NCBI GenBank assembly: GCA_963971575.1
Contig: OZ020617.1
Span: forward strand, 17,383,403-17,447,402
Direction: 5' to 3'
DNA: 64,000 bases
Source of the DNA: Liopterus haemorrhoidalis
Taxonomy: Eukaryota > Arthropoda > Insecta > Coleoptera > Dytiscidae
Shown: piece by piece, positions 29,267 through 42,200 of the stretch
Position numbering within the stretch: position 1 is the stretch's first letter
Layout: each line of letters opens with the position of its first letter
Notes under the pieces: generated by a model
Database searches by the model: none
Seen by the model: only the letters and a program-made list of their open reading frames with translations
Told to the model about the DNA's origin: nothing
Program-made: the position numbers and the translations under genes

Positions 29267-31395
29267 AGAGGATAGGCATGATTTTTATTTTATTTTTATT
29301 ATATTTCTCTTGTTGCATATAAACATAAAAAACAGTTTGGCATTTTTTTTTTTTAATTTTAAGGCTTAAAAAAATCATAAATGTATGTAGCGCGCGAAAA
29401 CCACGTGTGACGTCAGAGCCTACCTAGTGTACAGCGTACAGCCTACCCAGTCTACAGCGTCCAGTCTACACAGTCTGTCGTGAACTTATTTGCTTATATA
29501 ACTTTTATAGATTGTGTAAAGTTAGAGTGATTTTAATTAAAATAAAGTTATTCTACATGTTTACCGAATTAAATTATATATTAAAATATATAAAACATGG
29601 AAGATCCAGGGCTCAGTACTTCGAAACATCGAAAATATTGTTTAGTACCGATGTGAACAAATACTTTGTTTAGAACTCCACAAAAACAATTTATTTCATT
29701 ACCTAATGGTGAAAAACAAAAGAAAGGGAAGAAAAGAATCAAAAATGTTGGGTAAATTGTCACTCTGAGCCCTTTATCAAAATCTTTATCTGCCATTTTA
29801 ATAATAAATGCGTGCAAAATTGTTTAAAAAACAAATACAAAACTCTCAAACAATACACGTTAGAGTTGGCATTAACAATTAATCAATAGATTAATTGGTC
29901 ATTTGATTAATCGAAATGTTACAAGTGATTTTGATTAAATTGGTAAAAAATAATCGATTAATTAATTATGAAATAAAAAAAGAAAAAATGTTCATTCGCC
30001 GACAAAAAAAATGGGACGGTCTTAATGTTGTATTTTAAAGGCAGATATAAAATCATTTGACCGTTTTATTAGGAAAACATAAGTAATGGAAGGTAATACA
30101 ATGTCTGCATAAACAAATATATATTTTTTTTTACAGGCTGTAACAATAAATAATGCCCGTTTGGACGAATACTATATAATATTGATATTGCATATTAAGT
30201 ACGTAAATTTTAATACAAATAATTCATAGTTAAAATAAATTTTTGCTTATTGAAAAGAAGGGGGCAAAGTCATCTTACCGACCAGTGTTTCAACAATACA
30301 ACTAAGTAATTTCTTGAAAATAAAATAAAATTATCGATTAATAATAAATTAATCGAAACTTTATTTATTAAAAAATAAAGCAATATTTATTAAAAAATAT
30401 TGTATGATCGATTAATTGAAACAAAATAAACGAATATTTCAATATACAATTAATCGTTGCCATCTCTGATAAACACGTAAAGGTTTGTGTAGGTAATAGG
30501 GATGGGCGCGTGAATAAAATTTTGTCACGATCACGCACGCTCACGAAGTCAGATTTAAAATTACACGCACGCACACGAAATCATAATTTTAAAATTTCAC
30601 GGTCACGCACGCGTGCTTCACGGGCACACGTGCTTCGTTACTCACGCGTGAATTGTGACACGCGTGAATTTTTTCACTTTAGAATGGCCAACCCACGCCC
30701 GTCTCTAAATTTTGTTAATAAGAAACGAGTGTTATGTACAAAGGTATATAAAAGAATTACATTTCTTTAATTTTTTTCAGCAAATTTAAAAAAAAAAAAT
30801 CTCAGAATAGTTTTATTAATTTATAAATTCTTAAATTCATCCTATTATTAAAAGACTAGTGCACCTGTTGCCAACTGTGTTGGCAAACAAATCATTACCT
30901 TAATGTGGAACTTGCTCGACACCTCAGACTTCTTTCTCTAGCCATACGCCTAACTTCATCCAATTCAAATTGAATCAACTCTTCGCCCATTATTAAAAAC
31001 TGGACAAATAATGAGCATTATTCCGAATTATTAATTCATTAACTTTTTAAGATGGGAAAACGATTCATTTTCACTCAGTGCATTATATTTATAATGTTAA
31101 AACTAAAAATGATTTGAGACGTTAAATTTAAAATATATTTATTAAAATTAAGTTTCCATTTTCTTATATAATATAAAAATACGGACACGGAAAAAACGCA
31201 TACGGATTAATACGCACACGGAAAAAAGCACACATGAAAAAAGAACACACGGCAAAAAGGGCACACGGAAAAAAGCGTACTTACACTATATCTCAAATCA
31301 GGGGGTAGATTTACAATATCCCACTGAACACTGCGCATGCGTCACACCACGTCATTTGTTCAATATACAGAGATTCTAAACAGGTGGGACTGTGC

Positions 31396-31941
31396 AGAAC
31401 TTTTAAAACAGAATTTATTTTTAGGTGGTTTATAAAAAAAAAAAATAAACAGTTATCAACCATAACCTAAGATAGTGCTTTTAAGGTGAATCACTGTCCC
31501 TAGCCCTGTACAGAACAATTAAAATACAATTTATTTTTAGGTGGCGTATAAAAAAAAAACAGTTACCAACCATAACCTAAGATAGTGCTTTTAAGGTGAA
31601 TCACTGTCCCTAGCCCTGCACAGAACAGTTAAAATACAATTTATTTTTAGGTGGTTTATAAAAAAAAAAAAACCGTTATCAACCATAACCTAAGATAGTG
31701 CTTTTAAGGTGAATCACTGTCCCTAGCCCTGCACAGAACAGTTAAAATACAATTTATTTTTAGGTGGTTTATAAAAAAAAAAAAAAAAACGTTATCAACC
31801 ATAACCTAAGATAGTGCTTTTAAGGTGAATCACTGTCCCTAGCCCTGCACAGAACAGTTAAAATACAATTTATTTTTAGGTGGTTTATAAAAAAAAAAAA
31901 AAAACAGTTATCAACCATAACCTAAGATAGTGCTTTTAAGG
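31396..31941. repeat. five tandem units of 110-116 bp with lengthening A-tracts
   Basis: The landmark ccataacctaagatag recurs at about 31460, 31570, 31683, 31799 and 31915. Units are nearly identical apart from the A-run after ggtggtttat or ggcgtat, which lengthens along the array and explains the growing period (110 to 116). The last unit is cut by the MITE at 31942. Confidence 0.85.
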
Positions 31942-32118
31942 TAGGGTGACCATCCGTCCCGGTTTTCGGTCAATTGTCCCGGTGTCCCGAAAACTGTTCT
32001 CGGGACGCCCGATTGTCCCGGTTTTTGAATCTCTTTGCTTTTCACTTTGAATCTGAGTGGTGAGGACCTTTTTTTTTCCTGTGTCCCGGTTTCCCTTCAC
32101 TGAAATCTGGTCACCCTA
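31942..32118. mobile_element. hAT MITE, 177 bp, TSD TTTTAAGG
   Basis: TAGGGTGACCA at the start and TGGTCACCCTA at the end, flanked by TTTTAAGG (31934-31941 and 32119-32126). The interior repeats gtcccggt several times. It is the innermost of five nested insertion levels. Confidence 0.92.
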
Positions 32119-32814
32119 TTTTAAGGTGAATCTAACCTAAACTAAAAGGTAAATGATATTTTAATGTGATAAATAAACAGAAACCATTGTTTTAGAGCCA
32201 CTGATAATTCTTGAATTATTTAGTGTAGTCGTTATGTGCTGCCATCTGTATAGAGTTTGCAGTGGGATATTGTAAATCTTGTCCTATAAATCGTAGAAAT
32301 AAAAAAATAATAAAGCATTGAGAAAATAATAATAAAGAAAAAAAGTCACATTTTTCTTACTTTCATCAAAACCAAATATTTTTTAAAATAATTATTTTTC
32401 TGCTAATAATAATTTTAATCAAAAATGTCGAATATCACGGAAGGATAACGTTTTTCTCTGTTTTGTTTCGTAAAAATTAATAATTGTGAAGTGATTTTTT
32501 AATGAAAAACACAACTGTCATTTTTACTAATTTAATGTCAACACTCAAAACAAAAATTCACAGCACACTACTGTCCAATACATAAACAATAATTTCTTAC
32601 AATTCTATTAATTATTATAAAAAGTGTTCGTAGAATATTCACTATTATTGCATCTTATAATAATTATAAAAAATGTTCGTAGAAAATTCATTATTATTGC
32701 ATCAACAATATATTTTAAACAATTTACATAAATAATTAACATATGCGCGCCTCTATCGGGGAATGAAGAAACGACCGGTCGAACATACGAACATACAAAC
32801 AGGCGTATTATATT

Positions 32815-33345
32815 ATAGGATGAAAGTTATATGATGATTTCAAGAAATTTAAGATATTTTTGTTTTTTTTTTTAATTTCATATGAGCTTCATGTTTTTAA
32901 ATGTGGCAAATTACTACGGTTAATTTTTACAAATATTTCAAAAAATGCAAAATAAGACGACACGTTACAAAATTATTTTTCAATTGATAAACTGGCAATA
33001 AATCCAAAGAAATTGTTGTATCTACGATTGTTATATAAACTCTACTATATTTAACTAATTAAGTAAGCGTAAAATAGGTCTTTATGGGAAGAGTAAAAAG
33101 TAAAAACTTCCGTAACGTATCATTATTTCACTCTTGCCATAAGCAAAATACAAATACCAGCGATACATTTTTGGGGTTCTAAACGCGTCTTCCGTGGGAA
33201 GAGGCGTCTAACCGAAGCTTTTATGTTCATGCGCATATTTCGAATAAACGGATATGATATTTTATCCGCATCCGCACGATTTAAATGATAATTTATCTGC
33301 AACCACGGAAAGATCCACGGATTTGCAGGGCTCAATTTATTTTAA
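32815..33345. mobile_element. partial inverse copy of the 2821-3502 hAT element
   Basis: From taggatgaaagttatatgat to cacggatttgcagggctcaa the sequence is the diverged inverse of about 2821-3330, including the ttggggttctaaacgcgtct block. Only one terminus (gcagggct) is present. Confidence 0.8.
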
Positions 33346-34018
33346 GAAAAGGATACTTAAATGAAGAATATTGGTTAATGTTCCGTATGATCCCATCAAA
33401 TCCAACTGGCTAGAGAAAAAGCGCAAACTAATTAGAATTAGATTGTTGAGTTATCCATATCCGGTCAGATTCATTCAAAATTAAACAAAAAATAATTCCA
33501 ACGCCTGCATACAACGGAGACATGTTGTCGTCGTAAAAGGAGATACAAAATCCAGTATAGATAATGGTACAAAATAGACAATTCTTTCTTCTTATTCCTT
33601 CTATTTACTAAAATTTAAACTTCGTGAGTCGTGACACGCCGTGATTGCACGCACGACGTGTCACGGCAAATTTTAAATCACGCACAATCACGCACGAAAG
33701 AAAAATATTAATCACGTTCACTCACGATTTTACCGTGAACGGCCGTGTCACGAAGTTACACGCAAATTTCACGGCACGCGCCCATCACTAGTAGGTAATC
33801 TGGGACGTCTAGGTTCTGACGTCATGCTCAGTCATATTTAGTCGGCAACCTTCGCGCTGTGGTCGGCTTTATTTCAAATTTATAATATTTTAATTAAAAA
33901 ATTTCGCTGAAATATTAATTAAAATGTAATTTTTATTTTGTTAGGTGACATAACTAATATTAACGTATCAAAAAACTGTACTTTTAAGAAAATATAAATT
34001 CTATGCCTATCCCCTATT

Positions 34019-34230
34019 GGAAATATAAAATTGAAACTTCAAGCCCCCGCTATGCCCAATCCAATGGCACGGTAGAAAGATATATCCAAACCGTCAAAAA
34101 TATACTAAAAAGGGTAAATTCTGTAATCAGGATTTATACTTAGTTTTATTAGAATATAGAAATACCCTAATTGATGGACAATTTTCTCCGGCAGAACTTT
34201 TATTACGCAGGAAATTAAAAGGATTATTAC
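34019..34230 (+). pseudogene. Ty3/Gypsy integrase, piece 2 of 3
   Basis: Resumes directly where piece 1 broke off: WKYKIETSSPRYAQSNGTVE includes the catalytic Glu. After a frameshift LLEYRNTLIDGQFSPAELLL follows. It ends at the hAT insertion at 34231. Removing the two inserts would make the integrase collinear, although frameshifts remain. Confidence 0.85.
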
Positions 34231-34905
34231 CAGTGATGGGCGTTTACGTGTAAACATCAGTTGTTTACATATACATGTAAACAGTGCGTAAATAATGTCA
34301 ACAACATGTAAACAGCGTCAACATGTCAACACATGTAAAAATTTTAAATAGTGAGGTTAAGGCGTTTATTTCTCGTGTTTGTCCTATGAAATATGACTGT
34401 TATTAGATATATAAATCAAAAATAAGGCTGATTAATATGTACCTTGATTATTTATTTTTTGTTATTAATTTATTATTTTGTGTAAAACATATTTATTCAT
34501 TTAAAATAAAGGTTGACATTTTTCTTGCAATTTATGTGTTTTTCTTTAATTATTTACATTATTTGTCTTTAATTTTAATTAAAACAAATTATCGTTGTAA
34601 AAGTAAAAACAAAAAAAATTGATGTGAAGTGTGAATATTCACACATTTCAGGGTTTCGCAGGTATATAATAAGTGAAGGCGGTATGCTGAGTGTGTAGGA
34701 CAAATTTTACTTTATAGTAATCACGGCAAAATGGACGATATTTTTAAAATAATTTATCGTCTGTTAATCATATAATAAGACTGGTTATTAAATTTACGCT
34801 ATTAAAAATTAAATACAACATTTATCAAAATATAACTAGAATTTTGACAAAATAATTTCAACATAATAAAAACGCAAAAAAAAACAGAAAAAATAAAACT
34901 CACTC

Positions 34906-34991
34906 CGTCCGTACTCGAACTCGAAACCCTTCGTTTTCCAGAGAATTTTAGCTTCCGACACCAGCGCTCTAACCCGTTGCGCCATCGGACG
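34906..34991 (-). pseudogene. tRNA-like cassette in (GACA)n element copy 2
   Basis: On the minus strand CGTCCG pairs perfectly with CGGACG 86 nt apart. A D-arm-like GCGCAACGGGTTAGAGCGC (4-bp stem) and B-box-like GAGTTCGAGTAC are present. The middle region is long, as in a tRNA with a long variable arm or intron, but I could not fold an anticodon arm. It is a tRNA-like relic, not a confident functional tRNA. Confidence 0.5.
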
Positions 34992-35469
34992 CTTTGCATA
35001 TGAGTGTCTTACATTGGTATAACTTTTGTACTTTGTGAACCAAAAACCACAAAAAATGCGTTATTTTCCGAAAACATAATCTGATCAAAAATTCCTGTTG
35101 TACTATTTCGGTTCACACCAATATACATTACTTGGAATTTTTTTAGATTTTTAGTTTAAACCATCTGGGCTACAGGGTGTGGGACAAAAATTTTTTTGCA
35201 CAATTTTGGCAAAAATCGCATCAAAATAATTTATTTTGCAAAAATAAAAATTTGATCGTTAATCCACGTACTAAGGGCTTTCATTTGATACCCTACTCAG
35301 AATTAAAAAAAAATATTTTTGTTTTCGATGAGCACATATTTGTTTATATTTTTAGGGGGGTATGTTTTTTAGATGTATTAGTATTTTTCCTATGTGCAGG
35401 TCAAAGAGTTGTATAAGCATGCCAAATTTCAACTCTCTAGGTTTAGCCGTTTGGCTACAATTTTAACCG

Positions 35470-35604
<135 letters not shown>

Positions 35605-36003
35605 GACAAAATGACGGTATAAGGGTTTTTTGGTCATACCTACAAAACCCTAAAAAGGTAAGAACAATTTAATTAATAAATTGTACCAATGATTAATTTA
35701 ATTTTTAATTATATGCAGTCTTTTTTAAAATATACGTAACACTAATAACAACGTTCATTTTTTCGGCGATTAGCCTCGTTGCAGAAATAGGCCGATGTAA
35801 AATAAAAAAACGTTCATTTTAATACCTTATTAAGTACTTAAATACATTTTTTTATTAAAAACGTAAGATTACACGAATGACAGAAGCTAATACGCATGCG
35901 CAGTAAGTGTTTACATGTTTACCTTGTTTACGTCGAAAAAAATATAAAAATACACGTAAACAGTGGTGTAAATTTACGTGATGTAGTCATCACTGATTAT
36001 TAC

Positions 36004-36272
36004 CAAATAAAATACAAAAAATAGATCACAATTTTAAAAATTATATTAAAAATAAACAAAATAGAGAAAAATATTATTATAATAAAAATGTTAGGCCTTT
36101 AAAAGATTTACATGCAGGGTAAAATGTTTATGTACAAAAGGATAATAATAAATGGGAACAAGGAAAAATAATTGATAAATGTGAAATATCTAGATCGTAT
36201 AAAATTCGTTTAAACAAAGGCAAAAGAAATAGAAAATTTATCTCTTTGAATTCTACCGACTGCGCCATGTAA
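36004..36272 (+). pseudogene. Ty3/Gypsy integrase, piece 3 of 3 (C-terminal domain)
   Basis: Continues after the ATTATTAC duplication. The peptide includes YYNKNVRPLKDLHAG, then an internal stop, then KWEQGKIIDKCEISRSYKIR and a C-terminal KFISLNSTDCAM before TAA. This is the SH3-like integrase tail that recognises paired ends. The 3' LTR would follow, but no LTR pair could be demonstrated within the window. Confidence 0.8.
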
Positions 36273-36656
36273 TGTTTTATGATTCAGGTTCGTTAAATGA
36301 TGGTCTGTTGGTAGTTGGCGTGCAGTCGTTTATTGAAAACTTAGGGGAATTGTTACACGACAAGTTACAACAACATATCTGCACATATGATATATGACAA
36401 AAACAAAAATATCGTTCCTTTCAATAAAAAAAAAGAGTGTACTTTTATAACCCTCCCAATGATACGGTATATCTAAGGTTACGGGGAATTTCCATGTGTA
36501 TATATTTATGATAGACTCGTAATAACGGGACGGCCACACCTCTATCCAAGCCAAGTCGGAGAAGTCCCGATTTATATATTGTTTTCTTTGGTTGGTCTGT
36601 TTTTATGTTTTACTGTTTTGAATGATTTTTATTTTCGTACTTTCGTCAGTTCAGCT
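36273..36656. other. region after the Gypsy integrase, LTR not proven
   Basis: Directly downstream of the integrase stop, where a polypurine tract and 3' LTR would be expected. Candidate start tgtaatgttttatg at 36269, but no second copy exists in the window, so it is left unassigned. Confidence 0.3.
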
Positions 36657-37075
36657 GTGTTGCTAACTCGTGGAAAATTTCCCATATAGAGGAAAAAATA
36701 GACACTATTTCTTGTGTTGTGGGAAAATGGGGAAAAAAGTAAAAAATACAAAAATCATGGAAAATTTCAGAATTTTCGCTGATTAATAAAAATAATGATA
36801 ACAGCAAGTAGAGAAAAAAAAAAAAATACATGCAATTTCTGTATCTTATAACTTTTGAACTTGTAATAGAGACCTGTGTAGGTGTTTTCTTAATAGTTGT
36901 AATATTTTCATTGATAAATGACGTTAAAACAAAGAAAAGAAACAGGGTGGGTGACGAAGTTCTCAATGCAGTTTTAGTTTTTAGGTCGAATTTTACATTG
37001 TGGGAATTTTTGTCCGTTTGTGGAAAATTTTGTACCTTGCTGTGGGAATTTTTTTCACAAAGTGTTAGCAACAGT
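36657..37075. mobile_element. MITE with CTGTGTTGCTAAC ends
   Basis: Left ctgtgttgctaactcgtgga and right, reversed, actgttgctaacactttgtg; both continue into a gaaaattt-ccc inner repeat. Open frames on either strand have no recognisable domain. Confidence 0.5.
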
Positions 37076-37129
37076 TTTGGCTCGTCAGCCTAGAAATAAT
37101 GGAGGCAACAAATATACACCAAGTACCAG

Positions 37130-37674
37130 TGTTGCCATCCGTACGATAATTATCGTACACATACGATAATTTGACTCTCTGTACGATGTACAGTACAGTT
37201 TCATTATCGTACGTAAAATACGATAATTTTGACTACTGTACGATAATTGGTACGATAATATTTTATCTGGAATTAAAGATTTTTGAAAATGCTTAACTTG
37301 CCCTGTTCTGCGTCTACGGAAAGTAGTTCTAAAAAGCAGCGCAACTGATAAGGTTCATAGGAAAGAGTTTGTACCTTACTAAGTAAGGTACGTAGGTTGA
37401 ATCTTACTACGTACATGTTTTGCATTTCATTTAATGGGGATTCCCAAGATCACTGCTTGCGTACCTACTACATTGATGACCAATGAAGAGCAATGCCTCA
37501 TTCAAAAATTGAATTAACTGGACAAGAAAGTTCAGATGAGTTTTGGATCAAGTATCTCAACTATTCCAATGAAATTGTCTAGCCTTCAAAACCTTGCATT
37601 GTTTGCATTAAATGTCTTAAGTCTTCCACATTCAAATGCGCAATGTGAAAGAGTATTTAGCAAAATTATTATTT
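37130..37674 (+). pseudogene. hAT remnant: left end plus C-terminal motif
   Basis: Starts cagtgttgccatccgtacga with many tacgataatt words in the first 130 bp. A decayed frame later reads ELTGQESSDEFWIKYLNYSN and, after a shift, VLSLPHSNAQCERVFSKI (37605-37665), the hAT dimerisation motif. A LINE inserted (3' end at about 37676) straight after this motif. A matching right end with tacgataatt words lies at 48470-48553, but flanks do not match as a target duplication. Confidence 0.65.
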
Positions 37675-37904
37675 TTTATTTATTTATTTATTTATACATT
37701 GGGGAAGCTAACGGTTGCCCACAAGTAGCTTCCACGAAATACAATTAAATAGTGAACAAAATCTTATAAATTATATTACAGATTGTGTACGTAAACAAAG
37801 TATATTAATTATTAAGTATCTCATTACAATTTATATTAATTAAGTATTTAGAAATTATAAATCTCATTACAATAATTTTTTTAGTTTATTAAAAGTTAAG
37901 GAAA

Positions 37905-39233
37905 ATATATCGAAATTTTTGAAATTCTGTTATATGAAATCATTATTCTATTAATTGGTGAGTTCTTGCAACAGTTAGTCTTAAATTGATTAATATAAAA
38001 TAAATTTTGTGATCTTGTAGACTTGTTTGGTATTAAAAAGGTAAATTCATGTACAAAGGTCTGTGTGTCAATCATATTATTGAAAATTTTGAATAATAGC
38101 AGGATATCGAATTTAGTTCTTCTTTGTTCTAATGATTTTAAATTGAAAAATTCTAATTTATCGGAATAAGAGTTCAGCTGAATATTAAATTTGTAGCAAA
38201 GGAAGTTTAACATTTTTTTTTTTTGTACTTTCAATTCGTTTAATATATTTTGAATATTGAGGATTCCAAACAGAAGTACCATACTCTACTTGAGGTCTTA
38301 CAATTGAATTATAAAGCAAAATAATTGATTTAATGTTTTGAAATGGTTTGGAAGTTCTCAAAACGAAGCCCAGTAGCTTATAGGCTTTTTTTACAATTGT
38401 ATCAATGTGTTCATTGAAAAGTAGTTTTGAGTCATATATGATGCCCAAGTCACGTATTGAATCTTTTCTTGATAACTGTTTATTGTTAATTGAGTACTTG
38501 AACATAATTTTAGTTTTCTTTCGGCTGAAGCTTACAATAAAACATTTGCTTAAATTTAATGACAAGTATTTAGATTCACAATAATTATTTAGCATTTTTA
38601 AATCTTCTTGCATTAAAATGCAATCTTCGATTGAATCTACAGTAGTGTAGAACTTCAAGTCGTCGGCAAAAAGAGCAAATTTGCATTTTTTAAAACAACT
38701 AAATATTGAGTTGATATAAATGTTAAATAATATTGGACCCAAATGGGAGCTGTGAGGTACACCTGAAGTTACTTCAATCAGACGAGATGTATAGCCGTTA
38801 CATGATACATATTGGGATCTATTTTTGACGTAGGATTCAATCCAACGCAATAAGGATCCATGAATTCCAGCCTTAAATAGTGTATCGAGCAAGATGTTGT
38901 GAATGACCCTGTCAAACGCCTTACTGAAATCAGTGTAAATTACATCAACTTGTTTCTTCTTGTCCATACTATTGGTCAGATATTGAGTAAATGGAATTAA
39001 GTTGGTTAGTACTGATTTTTTGCTACAAAATCCATTTTGTTGGGGTATGATAGTAGTTTCTAATGTATTTCTAATTTTTTTTACGATAATAGCTTCAAAG
39101 ATTTTAGCAAAAGTGGAAAGGATAGATATTAGTCTATAATTGGATATATTATTCTTGCCTCCAGATTTATGTATTGGTGTTATAGATGAAATTTTCCATA
39201 ACTGAGGAAAAATTCCGGTGGTTAACGATTTAT

Positions 39234-39235
<2 letters not shown>
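37905..39235 (-). pseudogene. LINE A ORF2: reverse transcriptase and C-terminus
   Basis: The frame from 39235 reads KSLTTGIFPQLWKISSITPI, then QQNGFCSKKSVLTNL, IYTDFSKAFDRVIHNILLD (first catalytic Asp) and TSGVPHSSHLGPILFNIYIN. Gln of the usual PQG is changed to His and Gly to Ser, which hits a key motif. FADDLKFYTT keeps the double Asp. A frameshift near 38185-38282 separates the last part (KLEFFNLKSLEQRRTKFDIL, NSPINR). LINE B interrupts upstream at 39237. Confidence 0.8.
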
Positions 39236-39236
<1 letters not shown>

Positions 39237-39266
<30 letters not shown>

Positions 39267-42200
39267 CCCAACATCGTATCCGACTAAGGGAGTCACAAAA
39301 TAAATATTAATAATAATATGTGTATATGCATAAAGACACAAATATAAACATATACACACATATACATATACATATAAAGGATGTTCTATAATCTATAGAG
39401 TAGTTCTTCTTCTACGTTCATGGGCACGGAGATGACTTATAAGCCCAATCCTGGCCATAAAACTTTTGCCACATATATCACACTGAAACGCTCCTTCTCC
39501 CGTCGATATCCTGTTCTTCTTTGCAGCTGCTTTAGCCCTCACAGCCTGCTGGCGGCTTTGTTCGTATGCAGCAACTGCGTCTTGAATCGATTTTCTCCAA
39601 CATTTGCGGTTAGTTGCTAGGGTTTCCCAGTTGTTATTCAGCAAGTTTGTACTTTTAAGGCTGTTTTTGAGAACATCCTTATACCGCTTTCGAGGAGCAC
39701 CAATATTACGTTGACCTTCTTGCAGCTCACAATATAACATCTGTTTAGGTAGTCTGTCATTGGACATACGTACAACGTGCCCAGTCCATCGCAGTTGATT
39801 TCTGAGTAACAGCGATTCGATACTGCAGGCCTGAGCTTCGTTCAGTACTCGTACATTATCTATATGATCTTGCCACTTGATACGCAAAATTGTTCGTAGG
39901 CATCTTTGATGGAATTTTTCCAATTGATGAATATGCCGTCGATATGGGGTCCATGTTTCTGATGCATATAGCAATGTAGGTATTATGACAGATTTATACA
40001 CGCTCAGTTTAGTTTGCAAGCTCAGATCATGGTTTAACCAAACTCGTTTTCGTAGCATGCCATAAGCTCTAGCAGCAGCAGATATTCTGTTATTTATCTC
40101 CATGTCCAGATTACCATCGCAGCAAAGTATAGAACCTAAATATTTAAAGGTCTTCGTGATCCTCAACACTTCGTCGCCAATAAAGAAATCTGGTATTGCA
40201 TTACCATTAGTAGGTCTGGCCATGATTTCTGTTTTCGACAGACTAATCTTAAGTCCAAACCGTGTGCTTGAGGTAGCCAAGCGGGTTATTGCATCTTGCA
40301 GATCCTCAGGACTATTTGATACTAACGCACAATCGTCAGCGTACAAAGCTTGTTGAATTATGCCGTACTTTAGTTTAGATACAGCCTTGAAGCGAGATAG
40401 TCTGTGCAGACCGCCGTCTGTGCGATACCGGATATGGACCCCGCCGATATAGTCACAAAAGGCTATCTCTAGTACCGCTGCTAGGAAGATATTAAATAGA
40501 CTAGGCGCAAGAACACATCCTTGTCTTGTGCCAATTGTAACACAGAAATCAGAGGAAAACTCTCCGTTCGAAGACACACAAGCTTTCGTGTTACAGTGGA
40601 GTTCTCTCAACAGATGTAATATTTTCGGTGGGCAGCCATATTTTTTCAATACTTCCCATAGCATGTTTCGCGGCACTGTGTCGAATGCTTTGGAAAAGTC
40701 GACAAAGCACATATAGAGCGGTTGGTTTTGCTCTGTACATTTCTCTTGTAGCTGACGGAGCGAGAAGATCATATCGTTGCATCCTCTATTTTTTCTGAAA
40801 CCAGCTTGAGACTCTGGATTGTGGTATTCAGATATGGTGTTCAATCTGTCTTTCAGGATATTTGAAAGAACTTTGCCTACTGATGACAGTAAAGATATCC
40901 CACGATAATTGTCGCAATTACTTTTACTACCTTTGCTTTTATATAGAGGCAGCACGATAGCATTTTTGAACTGTTGGGGTATTTCACCAGATTCCCAGAT
41001 TTTTTGAATTAGATCTGTCAGCGTAATAGCTAGCGCACTTCCACCATATTTTACTATTTCAGCTGGTATGCCATCTGAACCAGGTGCTCTATTATTGTTC
41101 AGACGATCGATAGCAAATTCAACTTCGTAGAGTGTTGGCGTAGCATCCAGATCTTCCCATACATGGTACTGTGGGAGCAGTTCAGTGACGCTATCGTCTC
41201 GTGGGTAGGACGTGTTCAGTAGCTCATTAAAATGTTCACGCCACCTATTGAGAAGATCATTCGGGGTGTACAATAACGTAGAGTTATCTTTACTTTTCAG
41301 AGGCATTGAGATTTTTCTCCGGGGACCGTAGATTTTCACAAGACTTTGATAGAAAGCTTTTAAGTTATTACTATCGGCAAACTGTTGGATCTCGTTTGCT
41401 TTATTTGTCCACCAATTGTTCTTTAATTCCCTTGTTCTAGTTCTTAGTTTCCTTCGATGCTCTAGCATGACAACTCTGTTACATGGTGTTTTATTCAAAT
41501 GCCACTTCAATTCCGCAGATTTTCTGGTATCAACGAGAGTTTTGATTTCTGCGACGTTTTCATCAAACCAATCTTCATTTCTTTTCTTAACTTTGCCCAG
41601 AAATTTAGCAGAAGTATTATATAATTCGGTTGATAAACTTAACCACTGCTGTTCCGGCGAACGGATATTTAAGTTGGTATCAGATATGCATTTCGAAATT
41701 TCTTCTACAAATTTCGTCCGTATTGAGCAATCCTTTAATATATCCGTGTTCATTCGCGGGCACATTGTTTTAGGTCTTTTGTCAACCCGTTTGAAATGAA
41801 GATTTAATTTGGATCTTAAATTGGATCTTGAAAACCGAGCTGTCATGATCCTATCTGTGACCCCCATTGGGGGCTTGTCCATAATAGGGAGTAGTGACGT
41901 ACGGATAGCGAAGCCAACGCCCGATTCTCTCTTCTCATGAACTTTACGTCCGGACCAGAAATAGGTGAAACCCCCCTTTATCTCCGTGAGCTGTCCAGAT
42001 TCGGGGAAGCGTGTTTCACTAATAGCAGCGATGTCTATGTTATATGTTTGCAGCTCGTTAGCAAGCATAGCTGTTCTTCTTTCCGGCTTGTTAGATGTTG
42101 GGTTGTCCTGGAGAGTCCGAATATTCCAGGTGCAAACTTTCATTTTAAAATGTGTTTCCTTGTTGCGACGACTTGGAAGATGTTTAGGCAGAATGTGGTT

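Larger units (their letters stand above)
31308..32278. mobile_element. TIR element with GATTTACAATATCCCACTG ends
   Basis: GATTTACAATATCCCACTG at 31308-31326 is exactly inverted at 32260-32278. It contains five tandem units and is interrupted by a hAT MITE. No coding capacity. Target duplication not identified. Confidence 0.75.
30497..33790. mobile_element. hAT element with TSD GTAGGTAA (holds nested insertions)
   Basis: Begins TAGGGATGGGCGCGTG and ends with the inverse of TAGTGATGGGCGCGTG, flanked by GTAGGTAA on both sides (30489-30496, 33791-33798). The subterminal 150-200 bp on each side are crowded with cacgcacg and tcacg/cgtga words. No transposase is recognisable. It contains the elements at 31308-32278 and 32815-33345. 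Confidence 0.85.
29267..34018. mobile_element. TIR element family T2, copy A (interrupted)
   Basis: Left end agaggataggcatgattttt; right end, reversed, aggggataggcatagaattt. It cuts the Gypsy integrase frame and an AT dinucleotide appears duplicated at the edges. Left and right arms are shared with copy B (45698-47222): gtatgtagcgcgcgaaaa with gtgacgtca on the left, gttaggtgacataactaa on the right. About 3.3 kb of its length is the hAT element at 30497-33790. Bases 29880-30480 are AT-rich with attaatcgatta-like palindromes and no gene. Confidence 0.75.

Noticed and set aside
14462..34991. Functional tRNA genes
   Set aside because: Acceptor-like stems and box A/B-like words exist, but the other stems do not pair well and the sequences lie inside repeat elements.
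36269..36656. 3' LTR of the Gypsy element
   Set aside because: Position is right, but no second LTR or clear TG...CA pair could be verified.
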